Shown in pieces: positions 11,448-23,232 of a stretch of 64,000 nt of DNA. The position numbers and the translations under genes are program-made. This stretch comes from Acorus gramineus (Eukaryota; Streptophyta; Magnoliopsida; Acorales; Acoraceae). The stretch is taken from the NCBI GenBank assembly GCA_030737835.1, contig JAUJYN010000016.1, positions 3,365,747 through 3,429,746 on the forward strand. Reading direction: 5' to 3'. Numbering within the stretch: position 1 is the first letter of the stretch; each line of letters opens with the position of its first letter. Below the pieces are notes generated by a model. It did not search any database. It saw only the letters and a list, made by a program, of their open reading frames with translations, and had not been told where the DNA came from.

Positions 11448-14007
11448 TGTGACGGCCCATGTCCCAAACCATTGACACGTGCACACCACGTGCCTCAAAA
11501 CTCACCATTTTTTTAAAAAAAAAAAACACATCGAAATAACCACCCTATATAAACTCATCTGGTAACAACCCTGGGATAACATATAATCATCAAGAAATAT
11601 ATAATCACCTATATAAACTCACCCAGGAAAGTTTAAGCAGTCAACAGAGCATCTAACACACCTCATATACAGTCATCCATATATATAGAGCATTTTAACA
11701 TAGGCATGGTTCACTAGACCAGCCTCTACAAAAAATAATCATATACAGATCCAAAACATCAACAATATCCATATCTATATATATGTACCTATCACCAACT
11801 GGACGTGACCCCCAAAAGAAGACAAAGTCAACGCCCAGGAACCCCCGCCTCTACTCTGCAAAAATAGGAAAATAGAATAGAATGAGCGAAAGATGCTCAG
11901 TAAGTAACCCAGACATTCCACGCATAAGGAAAACAAGGATGACATCAAAGTCAAGCTTCGTCAACATCAGGTCAAAGCATAATAACACATGAAAGCACTC
12001 TATGATCATCAGTGGAGAACAATAACATCGCTGATATATAAAAATAGGAATGAATAGCTCAAACGAACACATCACAAGTGATAGGACCAATAGATATCAT
12101 CAAGAAGCAACACCACTGGACTGAAGGCACATACTCTGAAATCACCCATCAAGCAAAGAAGGTCAATTAACTCATTGATGGCACTCGAGATGTCACAATT
12201 CTACAAGAATGATAAGGGAATCACAACTCTGGCTCCTGAATGACCGAAGCGCCGGATAGACCATCTACATGACCCCATCTCGGCCCCTATGTCCGGGATG
12301 TCCACATCTATACCTCTCGCGTGTGGCCCTCGGAACGTCCACCGCGGAATCGCTACCTGGCCCTCGGAACGTCCAGGCACGGCAGGGTATTCTCAAGTCC
12401 CCCTCGCTGGACCGTACGTACTCATGCGCGCTGGGGAGGTAATCCTCAACCCTCACTGTAAGGTCTATGGTCATCCAACTCCAAGAATACGAATTCAAGA
12501 GGTAATATACAAGCAATGAAACAAACACAGTACAAGGCTTCATGGTCGGACAGCACGACCATGCAGATCATAGATCAATGGCAAGACACTGGGATGGATA
12601 CATCATGATCAAAGGAAGGCTCACAAATCAACTATAGATTTAGAACTCTCGAAAACTGTCTAGAACAAGGATAAATGACAATGATTAGATAATGATGATG
12701 AATCACGAAGCAAACCTCAATAATGACACTTCAAGGACTAATCTGAACTGGGATAATATAAATCACACTCTCGAATGATAACTGAATTATAGTGGATAAA
12801 TATGAAGCAAGCCTCAATGAGAAACAATTCTAATTAATAAAGGTGACATGAATAATTCTAGGTCTCAACAATATAGTATAGTAACCGACAATAGTTAGTT
12901 TCACGAATAAATAGGGATAAAAACAGTTTTGAATATCAAACAATATCAGAGATGATAAGAAACAACAATGAAGCGCAGAATTGGAAATAACAAACACAAA
13001 TATTTGGTCACTTATAACAATACCACGTGGAATGGAATGTAGGACAAACAAATATCGATCGGGTTACTTACCTCGCAATTCACCACCTCAACTGGACTCC
13101 CCCTATTCCAACTCTTAAAACAGGCAGAGAGGAAATTCACTAATAAAAATATAATCTCAATCAGATACTAACATATAATCCCAATAATCAATTCTCAGTT
13201 TCCCCCAAATCAAATCCGATGTCCTAAATACAAACCCTAAGTTAACGCAATCAAAATAACTCTCCAATTCTTGTTTACCCAGCCCCAAAAACAAATTCAT
13301 ATTTCAGCCCCAAATCACAATTTTTAATTTAGAACTAAAATAGAACAACCCTAGATGAAGAATAACGATGAAAAGAACAAGAATCCTTACCCAGTATGGC
13401 ACGAAAAATATTCCACGAAGCTTTTCCTAATTTTCCCAATTTTTCCCCTTTTTATTTTCCCTTCAATTGAGTCTCGGGCGACTCTCTCTCTCACACATAT
13501 CACCCACGCCACCTCCACCGACTCACCAATTATTTAAAACTTTAGATTCCGCCAAATGATGAAAGTGCCCTCCTTTAGAATTCTGCGCAGCCTCAACTCT
13601 AACCGCCATAACTTCTCGTAGGAAAGTCCACTTCAAATGATTCAACTTCTGTTGGAAAGGTAACGAAAATATCTACAACTTCTATGTCTAGACCAAGATC
13701 AAAAGAAGCCTCCAACTATATTAAAAATAACAACGAACAGAAGACCTCGCGATTTCTTCTTCTACGGGCAGAAACGGTAAAACAGCCATAACTTTTCTAA
13801 TATAGCTCCAAATGACACCAAACTAATTTTATATGAGAGATAACTCAAAAATGAAGACTTCATATGTTTAGCGCAAAACCCAATTATGCCTCGAAGGTAC
13901 TTTCTGAAAATGTAACCAAAAGTTTAATAACATAAAATTATCCTATTTTGCAATCCAAACACGTAAATATTAGCATAATTTGGCATAAGAGGGTCCGGGC
14001 TATTACA
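11448..14007 (-). repeat. E1 3' LTR
   Basis: On the plus strand it runs TGTGACGGCC...GGGCTATTACA, 2560 bases. It closely matches 35720-38285 and the solo LTR at 56573-59150. It is rich in A on the plus strand, with no GC-rich core, so the family is distinct from LTRs A-H. Confidence 0.92.
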
Positions 14008-14020
14008 TCCTACCCCCCTT
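14008..14020 (-). other. E1 polypurine tract
   Basis: The minus strand reads AAGGGGGGTAGGA, directly abutting the LTR terminus TGTAATAGCCC. Confidence 0.8.
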
Positions 14021-14057
14021 AAATAGGATTTGGTCCTCCAAATCCGCAAAGCATACC

Positions 14058-15931
14058 TCAAGATGAAAATAGATGAGGATAACTCTCCCTCATCTCCGCC
14101 TCACGCTCCCATGTCGCATCCTCGGAGGTTTGATGTTGCCATAGGACCTTAACCAATGGAATGATCTTAGTCCTCAACTGCTTCTCTTGACGTGCTACAA
14201 TGCGGATGGGTTGCACCTCGAACGTCAAATCATCACGAACCTCTAAAGGTCGATAATCGATGATGTGTGACGGATCCGGATGATACTTCCTCAACATGGA
14301 CACATGAAACACGTTATGAACACCTTCCAATTGTGGCGGCAAAGCAAGCCGATATGCCAACGTACCAATTCTCTCTAGGATCTCAAATGGACTCGTATAT
14401 CTAGAGCTCAATTTGCTCTTCTTCCCAAACCTCATCACCTTTCGTCGGTGATATCTTCAGAAAAACGTGGTCCCCAACTTGAAACTCCAAATCTCTCCTC
14501 CGGTTATCGGCATAGCTTTTCTGTCGACTCTAAGCTGTTTTAAGCCGATCTCTGACAACACGAATTGCGTCGGTCGATCACTGCACGATCTCCGGTCCAA
14601 GCATCTGTCGATCTCCAACCTCCTCCCAACAAATAGGAGTCCTACACCTTCTACCATATAATACCTCAAACGGTGCCATCCCAATGCTGCTATGGTAGCT
14701 ATTATTGTAGGCAAACTCCCTCAATGCTAGGTTCTTCTCCCATCCGTTCTCGAATTCAAGAACTGATGCTCTCAACATGTCCTCGAGAGTCTGGATGGTC
14801 CTGTCAGATTGACCATCAGTCTAGGGGTGAAATGCTGTGCTAAACTGCAATCTAGTCCCCAAAGCCTGTTGTAGACCTTTCCAAAAATGAGATGTAAACC
14901 TCGGATCACGGTCCGATATGATACTGACAGGCACCCCATGATATCGAACAACTTCATCAATATACTTAGCCGCCAGACTATCCATCGACTGCGTAGCTCG
15001 AATGGCACAAAAGTGGGCTGATTTCGTCAGCCTATCCACGATAACCCAAATGGTATCACACCCCTTCTGGGATCGAGGTAACCCACATACGAAATCCATA
15101 GTGACATGCTCCCACTTCCATTCCGGCACCTCCAATGGCTGCAACAAGCCTCCCGGTCTCTGGTGCTCTGCCTTGACCCTCTGACAGGTTAGACATCTCC
15201 CAACAAACTCCGCAATATCTTTCTTCATACCTCGCCACCAGTACATTCCTCGTAGATTCTGGTACATCTTTGTGCTACCAGGGTGCATAGTATATGTAAA
15301 ATGGTGTGCCTCCTGTAGGATCTCTCGTCGGATCTCATCATCTGATGGAACCCAAATCTGTCCTCGAAAGTAGAGTAATCCATCTATCCTCATCTTCCAT
15401 TCTGAAACCACTGTCTCAGACTCAGCTACTCGGCGGTACTCCTCAAACTCGACATCTCTCCTCTGAGCTTCTCCAATCTGGGTTAACAAGATCGGTTGTA
15501 CCCTCATCTAGGCAATCAAAACTCCTGGCATTCCCATCTGCAATGTCACATCAGAGTCTTGAATTTCCTCGAGCAAACACCATTCACTAACCATCAAATG
15601 CGCTACACTTACTGCTGACTTTCTACTCAGGGCATCAACAACGACGTTCGCCTTCACTGGATGGTATTGAATGGTGCAATCATAATCCTTCAAAAGCTCG
15701 AGCCATCGCCTCTGATGGAAGTTCAGCTCCTTCTGTGAAAATAAATATCTCAAGCTCTTGTGATTTGTGAATACCTCAAACATCTCACCATAAAGATAAT
15801 GCCTCCAAATCTTCAATGCAAATACCACAGCTGCTAACTCCAGATCATGGGTAGGATAGTTTTGCTCATGTGGCTTCAGTTGTCTCGATGCATAAGCTAC
15901 TACCTTACCATGTTGCATTAAAACACAACCC
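14058..15931 (-). pseudogene. E1 RNase H (C-terminal part), integrase and chromodomain
   Basis: From 15931 down, the frame opens with the RNase H segment [20 protein letters not shown]. The integrase then shows its HHCC zinc-binding region (HHFTYTMHPG to CLTCQRVKAEH), the first acidic residue in [13 protein letters not shown], the second in SIISDRDPRF, and the third in the [12 protein letters not shown] region. The C-terminal end has the Tekay-type chromodomain (VKVLWQHQTSEDATWERE), which in this clade is thought to bind chromatin marks and guide integration. A TAG replaces a glutamine codon at about 14820 and frameshifts follow near 14714 and 14450. The RNase H start lies across solo LTR C at 18836. 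Confidence 0.88.
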
Positions 15932-18835
15932 TGTCACGCCCCAGGGCGGCCGTCCCCGAGACGCGGCAAGTGTATATATGATATCAGTAAACAGGAGTTC
16001 AATAACATACTCACACAACAGCTAAAATGACAACACAGATAAAAGCAGGGCTGACATAATATATACACCAAATGCGGAAGCTAAAAGACTGAATCTGTAA
16101 CCAAAACATACTACAGACTCGATACATAATCATATGTCCTCTGAGAGCCAACATGTCCATATATCACAAATAAAATCCATACATAATCCAAACTAGGTGC
16201 CCAAGCACAGAGTATATACATACAACAAAGAGAAGGGTGCTGATGGCCTCAAAACTCGAGGGACGTGGCGCTACTCCGCTACTGGTGTAGTAGCTCGGGA
16301 AGCTCCTCCTTCAAGTCCTCCTCAGTGATCACTGAAAAAGATTTTATGCGAGGGGTGAGCCACACGCTCAGTGAATAGCACAACCCATGCATACAGTTTA
16401 TATTAACCACAATTTATAGCAAAAAGCCTCAAAGTGGCATAATCAATCACAAATCCGGTGGTTCGCTACATCACCGAACCACCATACCCTCACCCTCACC
16501 CTCACCCCTCAATATGGTGACAAAGGATATTGGGACTTAATGGGCTGATAATCATCCATACACAATCCTGTGGGTCGTCGCATCGCCGGCCCACCATACC
16601 CTCACCCTCACCCCTCAATAGGTGACATAGGCTCTTGGGACTGACTAGGCTGTTGGTCACCCTTGGTCCACCGGTAGTCTCTCCTCACTCCGTAGGTCGT
16701 TTGGCCACCCCCACGTTCGGCACAGTCCTTCTACCAAATCAGGAGGCGCCTACTAATGGGAGCCCCTGCACGGGACAACCTTTCCAACGCCGAGGTAGTC
16801 TCTACACGGATCCAACGAAGGGAACAGAACAGCCTATCCATCGCATATGATCCACTCGGATCCGCTGATAGCACATCTCTATAACTCTAATGTCTTGAAT
16901 TCCTCAGAATTCCACCAGCGCGCATAACCAAGATGCGGGGAAATAAATAAGACATAAATGGGGAAAAGAGACCTTGGGAGGGTAACCTGAGGTCCTGATG
17001 TAGGACATCCGACAACCAAACGAGGAACACGGAGTACCCTAACCCGGGTCTCAATGTTAACCTCGCAAGGCCCCCTTATATTCCCCAAGGCATGCTAACA
17101 ATATTAAAGCTTGCATTTAATTAAATAAATCAAACTAATAGGACGCATGCTCAGGTCGGGCTTTCCTAGCATGATAGCGGGGTGACAGGATGCACGGCTC
17201 ATGCACAAATCCTAAGGGTGCAAGTCCCTAACATACAAGTCTAGGGTGGCATGCATTCTACACATAGATCATGCTTGCATGGATTATAAATAAACAGTTA
17301 ATACTAACTATGTGCCCCAGGGGAGGACGGTACACGCCCAAGTGCATGTAGCGCCTCCCAAACTGGGTTGGGTTGTCCCACTCACCGGAAGTCGGGTCGA
17401 CGCGCGACCGTCCGTCGAGATCTGCAAGACAGGGTATCAACTGGTGAGTAAAAATCCACAAGTACCCAAAATACACAATTAAATACCCAAAACCCACAAC
17501 AAACACCCAACACTCGGGCAAACGTGCATACGACCCGCACGCACGCTAGCCCGAGCACCCCGGCAACCACCTGCACCCTCGGCAACCACCCGCACGGCCA
17601 CCCGACCGCCCGGGTGCACCGCCGCGCCTCAGCCCGCGCACCCCGCGCACCGCCGGGCCCCTGCCCGCCGCCTGGACACGCCGCCGCACCACCCGGGGCA
17701 CCGCGCGTCCACTGCGCCCAACCGCAGCAGCCCGCGCGCGCCCCGCACGCCTCGCGCCGGCCCGCGAGCACCCCGCGCGCACCTCGCGCGCACCTCCGCC
17801 ACCTCGCCGCGCCCCGCGCGCATCATCCCTGCCTCGCCGCACCCCGCGCGCACCCCGTGCGCACCCTGCACGACGCCCCTGCACGCACTGCCCTCTCGGC
17901 CATCACCCCCAGCACCGCTCGCCCAGCACCTCGCGCACAGCTCGCCACCAGCTCCTCGCGCACAGCTGCTCGACCAGCACCTCGCGCACAGCTCGCCACC
18001 AGCTCCTCGCGAGCGCACGCCCGCGCGCGCCCAGCCTGCGCGCTGCCTGTGCTACTGCCGCTGCTGCCTGCTGCCCGAAACAGAACCCCCCACTGCCCGA
18101 GCACCTCCACCACCCACCCAATGGCCTCCGACGGCCTCCGACCGCCCCCAACCACCTCCGACAGCCTCCCACAGCCGCCGACCACCTCCCAAACACAAAA
18201 CCCCCCTCCTAACATGCATCTAAGCCAAAAAGAAGAGGAAAAGGAAGGGGGAGGAAGAGGTGTCCAGGTGCTCTCCGCGCACCGAAACGCTTCCCCAAAG
18301 CCCTCCAACGCCCGGATCTCACTCGGCCTTCGAAATGGCCCAAAACAGAGGAGAAAGGAGGGAGGATGGGAGGGCTAGGTTGGCCGAAATCGGGATTTGA
18401 AAGCACCGGGGTGTAGATCGGGACCCGATCTACACTTCTTATGCTTTAGGTTTTTGGGTTTGAGGTCTCTAAGGGGCTCAAAAGGGAGAAAAAGGAGAGA
18501 GAGGAGAGAGGGAAAACTTTGGTAGGGATGATGAATAGTGCCATGTGATTTTTAGATCACCCCTTTATATAGTAAGTGACTTAAAAACCCAGATACGCCC
18601 CGGAACTGTGAAATTTCGGAAACGTTGCCGGAATTCGATGAAATTTTCATGAGTGGCTTAAAATGGCACCAGGACACATAATATGCAGTTAGATTTTCAA
18701 TCGGAGTCCTCTAGCTCAGGACGATAGCTAACAGTCTAAAATTTTGCGGTTCCGATCGAAAAATGAAAAAAACTCAAAAACTGCCAAAATGCTCCAATGG
18801 TTACCAGCAGGCCAAAAAGTGACACATATATAACA
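15932..18835 (-). repeat. Solo LTR C of the large-LTR family, inside E1 RNase H
   Basis: The plus strand runs TGTCACGCCCCAGGGCGG...CACATATATAACA, 2904 bases. The duplicated target is aaccc (15927-15931 and 18835-18839), where the last A of the LTR overlaps the right copy, as if one A was lost. Removing the LTR and one target copy restores the E1 frame [10 protein letters not shown] exactly. It contains a CpG-rich core (about 17530-18070), micro-exon 17386-17421 (minus), a downstream 3' splice-like CTTTTTCAG before 16331, and tandem CCCTCACCCTCACC blocks near 16490 and 16600. Confidence 0.9.
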
Positions 18836-20185
18836 ACCCAGCCCTCTCTGTGAGGCATCACTATAGACCACAAAGCCTCCTGTACCACTAGGAATAGTAA
18901 GGATAGGAGCTGAAGTCAAACGCTTTTTCAACTCCTCAAAACTGGCTTCACACTGATCTGTCCACTCACATTTGGCATTCTTCCGTGTCAGACGAGCCAG
19001 TGGAACTGCAATCTTCAAAAAATCTTGGATAAATCTGCGATAGTAGCCAGCCAAACCAAGAAAACTACGAATCTCAGTGGCCTTGGTGGGGCGCTTCCAG
19101 CTCATCACTGCCTCCACCTTCTTAGGGTCCACCTCAACTCTTTTCTTCGAGATCACATGCCCTAAGAATGCCACCCTCTCCAACCAGGATTCACACTTAC
19201 TGAATTTAGCGTACAGCTTGTGTGCTTGAAGGACACCAAGTACAATCCTCAGATGCTTCACATGCTCCTGTCTGTTTGGAGAGTATATCAAGATGTCGTC
19301 GATGAACACCACCACAAATTGGTCTAGATATGGTTGAAATATCTTGTTCATCAACGCCATGAATACTGCAGGAGCATTCGTCAGCCCAAAAGGCATGACG
19401 ACAAACTCATAATGGCCGTATCTTGTCTGAAATGCTGTCTTTGGAATGTCCTTTTTTATCGGTAATTGATGATAGCCCCATCTCAGATAAATGTTGGAGA
19501 ACATCTGTGCCCCTCTCAGTTGATCGAACAGATCATCAATCGTTGGTAATGGGTACTTGTTCTTCACAGTCTTCTGATTAAGAAGACGATAGTCAATGCA
19601 CAGCCTCATTGATCCGTCCTTCTTCTTTACGAACAGAACTGGTGCACCCCAAGGAGAAACACTAGGCCTAATGAAGCCCTTCTCTAACAAATCCTCGAGT
19701 TGTGTCTTCAACTCCCTCAACTCTGCTGGTGCCATCCTGTATGGGGCTTTGGAGACAGGAGAAGTCCCTGGGAGTAGCTCTTAGAGACCTCGACCTCTCG
19801 AGCTGGTGGTAGTCCAGGTAATTCTTAAGGGAAGACATTTGGAAACTCTTGAACCACAAGGACATCCTCCACTCACCCAGGCAATACCGCGCAATTCACC
19901 ACGTGTGCTAAGAAGCAAGCACAACCGTCCTGAATCAACTCTTGTGCCAGTAAACATGAGATGATCCGGACCTCTGTTGCGCCTCTCTCCATCAAACCAA
20001 AATTTTTGGCTGATTAGGAAGCTTGAATGTGACTATCTTGGAGAAACAATCCACATTCGCATGATAACTAGCTAACCAGTCCATCCCCAGAATGATATCA
20101 AAATCCACCATCTCAAACAATATCAGATCGGCCCTCAACTCACGTCCAGCGACAAAAATGGGACATGATCTACATATACGATCAG
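18836..20185 (-). pseudogene. E1 protease end, reverse transcriptase and start of RNase H
   Basis: From 20185 down, the post-protease linker GMDWLASYHANVDCFSK is followed by reverse transcriptase from about 19735. It shows [39 protein letters not shown], the PFGLTNAP block and the catalytic [13 protein letters not shown] (YxDD-type) at about 19300. It ends with the RNase H opening [11 protein letters not shown] at 18836. The segment is bounded by solo LTR D (right) and C (left). Near 19790 to 19900 the frame is broken. An uncorrected ORF call here runs into LTR C and gains a spurious tail. Confidence 0.88.
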
Positions 20186-23100
20186 TGTTATATATGTGTC
20201 ACTTTTAGCCTTCTGGTAACCATTGGAGCATTCTGGCAGTTTTTCAGCTTTTTCATTTTTCGATCGGAACCGCTAAAATTTTGGACTTTTAGCTATCATC
20301 CTGAGTTTGAGGACTCCGATTGAAAATCTAACTGCATATTATGTGTCCTGGTGCCATTTCAAGCCACTCACGAAAATTTCATCGAATTTCGGTAACGTTT
20401 CAGAATTTCACAGTTCTGAAGCGTATCCGGGTTTTGACCGAGCGAGAAGTCATTGGGAGACTTGACTTGGTCAAATGTGGGCCCATGACTTGGTCAACTC
20501 CTTTGTTTTCTAGTGTGGATGGGTTGACCCAAGTCAAAGTGCACCTAAACCTAGCCTAAACCAAGCCTAAACCTAATTAGGGCTAAGCTAAGTGGGTGTG
20601 AGAGTGTGTGGTGTGTGTGTGAGCATAAATAAATCCCACGACAACATTAGAGCCCCCACTATTCATCATCTTCTCCACTTAAAATCTCTGTCTCCCCTCT
20701 CTTTAAATCCACTATTTGACCTAGTAGAAGGTGGTTGAATCAAGAAACCCTAGAAGGAGAAAAGAAAGGTGAGGACCCGATCTATCCATCCATGGTCTTG
20801 GATCTTCATTTCCCTTTGTTTTTCCTCCTCTAATGGACCCTCTTCTCCTCTGTTTTCAGCCCCTCTTTGGCTGAGTGGAGACCTTGGTGGTGGTGGTCTT
20901 GGAGGTGGTGTTTCGGTGCGCGAAGAGCACCCGATCTCCTTCCCTTCCCTTCCTCTCCTTTGGGTGAGCTTCCTTACCTTCCTTTCTTGTTTAGATGCTT
21001 GTTTAGGAGGTGTTTTTGGGTGTGCATGGCTGTTGGGGAGTTGGAGGGGGCTGATGGGGGTGGTTGGAGGTGTTAGGGTTGGCTCGGGTGCATGCGGGCT
21101 CAACGGCGCGCGCAGATAGGCAGGCGCAGGGCAGGCGCGCTGTTGGGTGAGCTGGCAGGGCACGCACGCATGCGCGCGGGCATGCGCGCGGGTTGAGCGG
21201 GTGGTGTGCGGGTGCTGCGCGCTGGGCGCCGTGTGAGGGCGTGCGTGCGGAGCACTTGCGCAGAGGCGCAGTGCGTGTTGTGCGCGCGGGGCCGAGTGCG
21301 GGTGCTGCGCGCTGGGCGCCGTGCTGGGGCGTGCGCGCGGAGCGCAGCGCAGAGGCGCAGTGCGTGCTGTGCGCGCGGTGAGGCGAGCGGGAGTGCGCGC
21401 CGGGTGCGCGCGGAGTGCTGGGCTGGGGCGCAGTGCGAGCGGGTGTGCGCGCGAGGTGCTGGGCTGGGGCGCAGTGCGAGCAGGTGTGCGCGCGAGGTGC
21501 TGCGCTGGGGCGCAGTGCGCGCGGGTGCACCCGGGGCTGGACACACAGTGCGCACAGGCACGCGCGAGCGTGCGCGCGGCGCGCAGTGCGTCTGGGCGTG
21601 CGGGCAGGGGCTCGGCAGTGCGTCTGGGCGCGCGGGCTGGGGCGCGGCTGTGCGCCCGGGGCGGGTGGCCGTGCGTATGGCTGCCCGGGGGTTCGGGAGT
21701 GAGTCGGGGTGCTCGGACTCGCGTGCATACGGGCTGTATGTACGCTTGTCCAAGTGTTGGGTATTTGTAGTGTATTTTTGTGTGTATTTGTGTATTTTAC
21801 TCACCATGTTGAATGCCCTATCTTGCAGATCTTGACAGACGGTCACGCGACGACCCGGGTATTGGTGAGTGGGACAATCCAACCCAGTAGGGAGGCGCTA
21901 TATGCACTTGGGCGTATACCGTCCTCCCCTGGGGCACCATAGTTTAATATTAACTTGTATAATATGTAATCTATGCAAGCATGATTAGTATGTAGTATGC
22001 ATGCCACCCTAGACCTTGTATGTTAGGGACTTGCACCCTTAGGATATGTGTAAGAGCCATGCATCCTGACACCTTGTTTCATGCTAGGAAAGCCTCGACC
22101 TATGCATGTGTCCTATTAGTTTAATTTATTAAATTAAATGCGAACTTATGGTATTTTTGCATGCCTTAGTAAGTATTACAACCTGGTGGTTATTATATAT
22201 GTTCCCCGCATCTTAGTTATGCGCCCTGGAGGAATTCTGAAGAATTCATGACATTAGTAGAGTCTCCCTTCTCTGGATTAAGGGGCCTTGCGAAGTCAGC
22301 GTTGAGACCCGGGCTAGGGTACTCCGTGTTCCTTGTTTGGTTGTCGGGATATCCTATATCGGGACCTCATGGTGCCCTCCCAAGGTTTCTTTTTTTCAGT
22401 TAAGGGAATACCGCGGATCCAAGTGGATCGTATACGTGTGGATAGGCTGTTTCTTTTCCCTTCGTTGGATCCATATAGAGACTGCCCCAGCGTTAGACAG
22501 GCCTTCCTGACAGAGGGCTCCCATCAGTAGGCACCTCTTGATTTGGGTTCGGACTGTGCTGAATTGTGGGAGTAGACCAGGCGGCCTACGGAGTGGAGGA
22601 GAGACTATCGGTGGACCAAGGGTGATTAACAGCCTAGTCAGTCCCAATATCCTATGTCACCTATTGGAGGGTGAGGGTGAGGGTGTGGTGGGTCGGCGAT
22701 GTAGCGACCCATTGGATTGTGTAGTTCCTGCCACTTTGAGGCTTGAATAATTATTTGTGGTTAATATGAATTGTGATGCATGGGTTGTGCTGTTCACTGA
22801 GCGTGTGGCTCACCCCTCGCATATATTTTTCTCCAGTGTTATCTGAGTCGGATCAGCAGGAGGAGCTCCCCGAGGGACTTCAGCAGTAGCGGAGCAGCGC
22901 CACATTCCGCGAGTGTTAGAGGCTATCAGCATCCCTTTTTTATTGTATGTATTGTATTCTGTGCTTGGGCACATGTTTGTATTATATTTGGATGTCATTG
23001 TATATATTGGCTCTCACAGGACAGTTGATTATGTATCGAGTCTGTATTATGTTTTGAATTACAGACTCAGTCTTTTAGCTTCCGCTATTTGTGTATATAT

Positions 23101-23232
23101 CATGTCAGCCCCTTTGTTGTCTGTGTTGCCATTTTGGATGTTGTTAGAGTATGTTATTGACTTCCTGTATTGACTGCTGATATCATATATACACTTGCCG
23201 CGTCCCGGGGACGGCCGCCCTGGGGCGTGACA
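20186..23232 (+). repeat. Solo LTR D of the large-LTR family, inside E1 protease
   Basis: It runs TGTTATATATGTGTCAC...CTGGGGCGTGACA, 3047 bases, flanked by atcag (20181-20185) and atcaa (23233-23237), a 4/5 target duplication. The E1 minus frame stops at STGSVVTID on one side and resumes with protease-linker sequence on the other. It holds a CpG-dense core with 41-base tandem units (about 21413-21535), a possible short intron (5' splice GT at 20769, exon from 20860), a second 5' splice site at 20964, micro-exon 21829-21864 and a last exon starting at 22837. Confidence 0.9.
21829..21864 (+). other. Putative 36-nt micro-exon inside LTR D
   Basis: It is preceded by TACTCAC and TCTTGCAG (branch-point-like and 3' splice-like) and followed by GTGAGT (5' splice-like). 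Equivalent segments of 36-39 nt sit at 25951-25986, 17386-17421, 46060-46095, 43858-43893, 8800-8838 and 3939-3975. In LTR H the GT has become TT. Splicing itself is inferred from sequence only. Confidence 0.45.

Noticed and set aside
16490..16620. CCCTCACCCTCACC runs resembling telomere repeats
   Set aside because: The unit is not the plant telomere CCCTAAA, and the runs sit at the same place inside several LTRs.
17524..18378. 284-codon open frame rich in Ala, Arg, Pro and His, with similar long frames at 8921-9562, 20750-21544, 21003-21882, 25430-26194, 33724-34291 and 43039-43665
   Set aside because: All lie in the CpG-rich LTR cores, occur on both strands and in several frames at once, and are low complexity. 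GC-rich DNA has few stops; no domain or consistent frame is seen between copies.
21413..21535. Regularly spaced repeats that might be read as a CRISPR array
   Set aside because: The 41-base units are contiguous without unique spacers and lie in a plant LTR.
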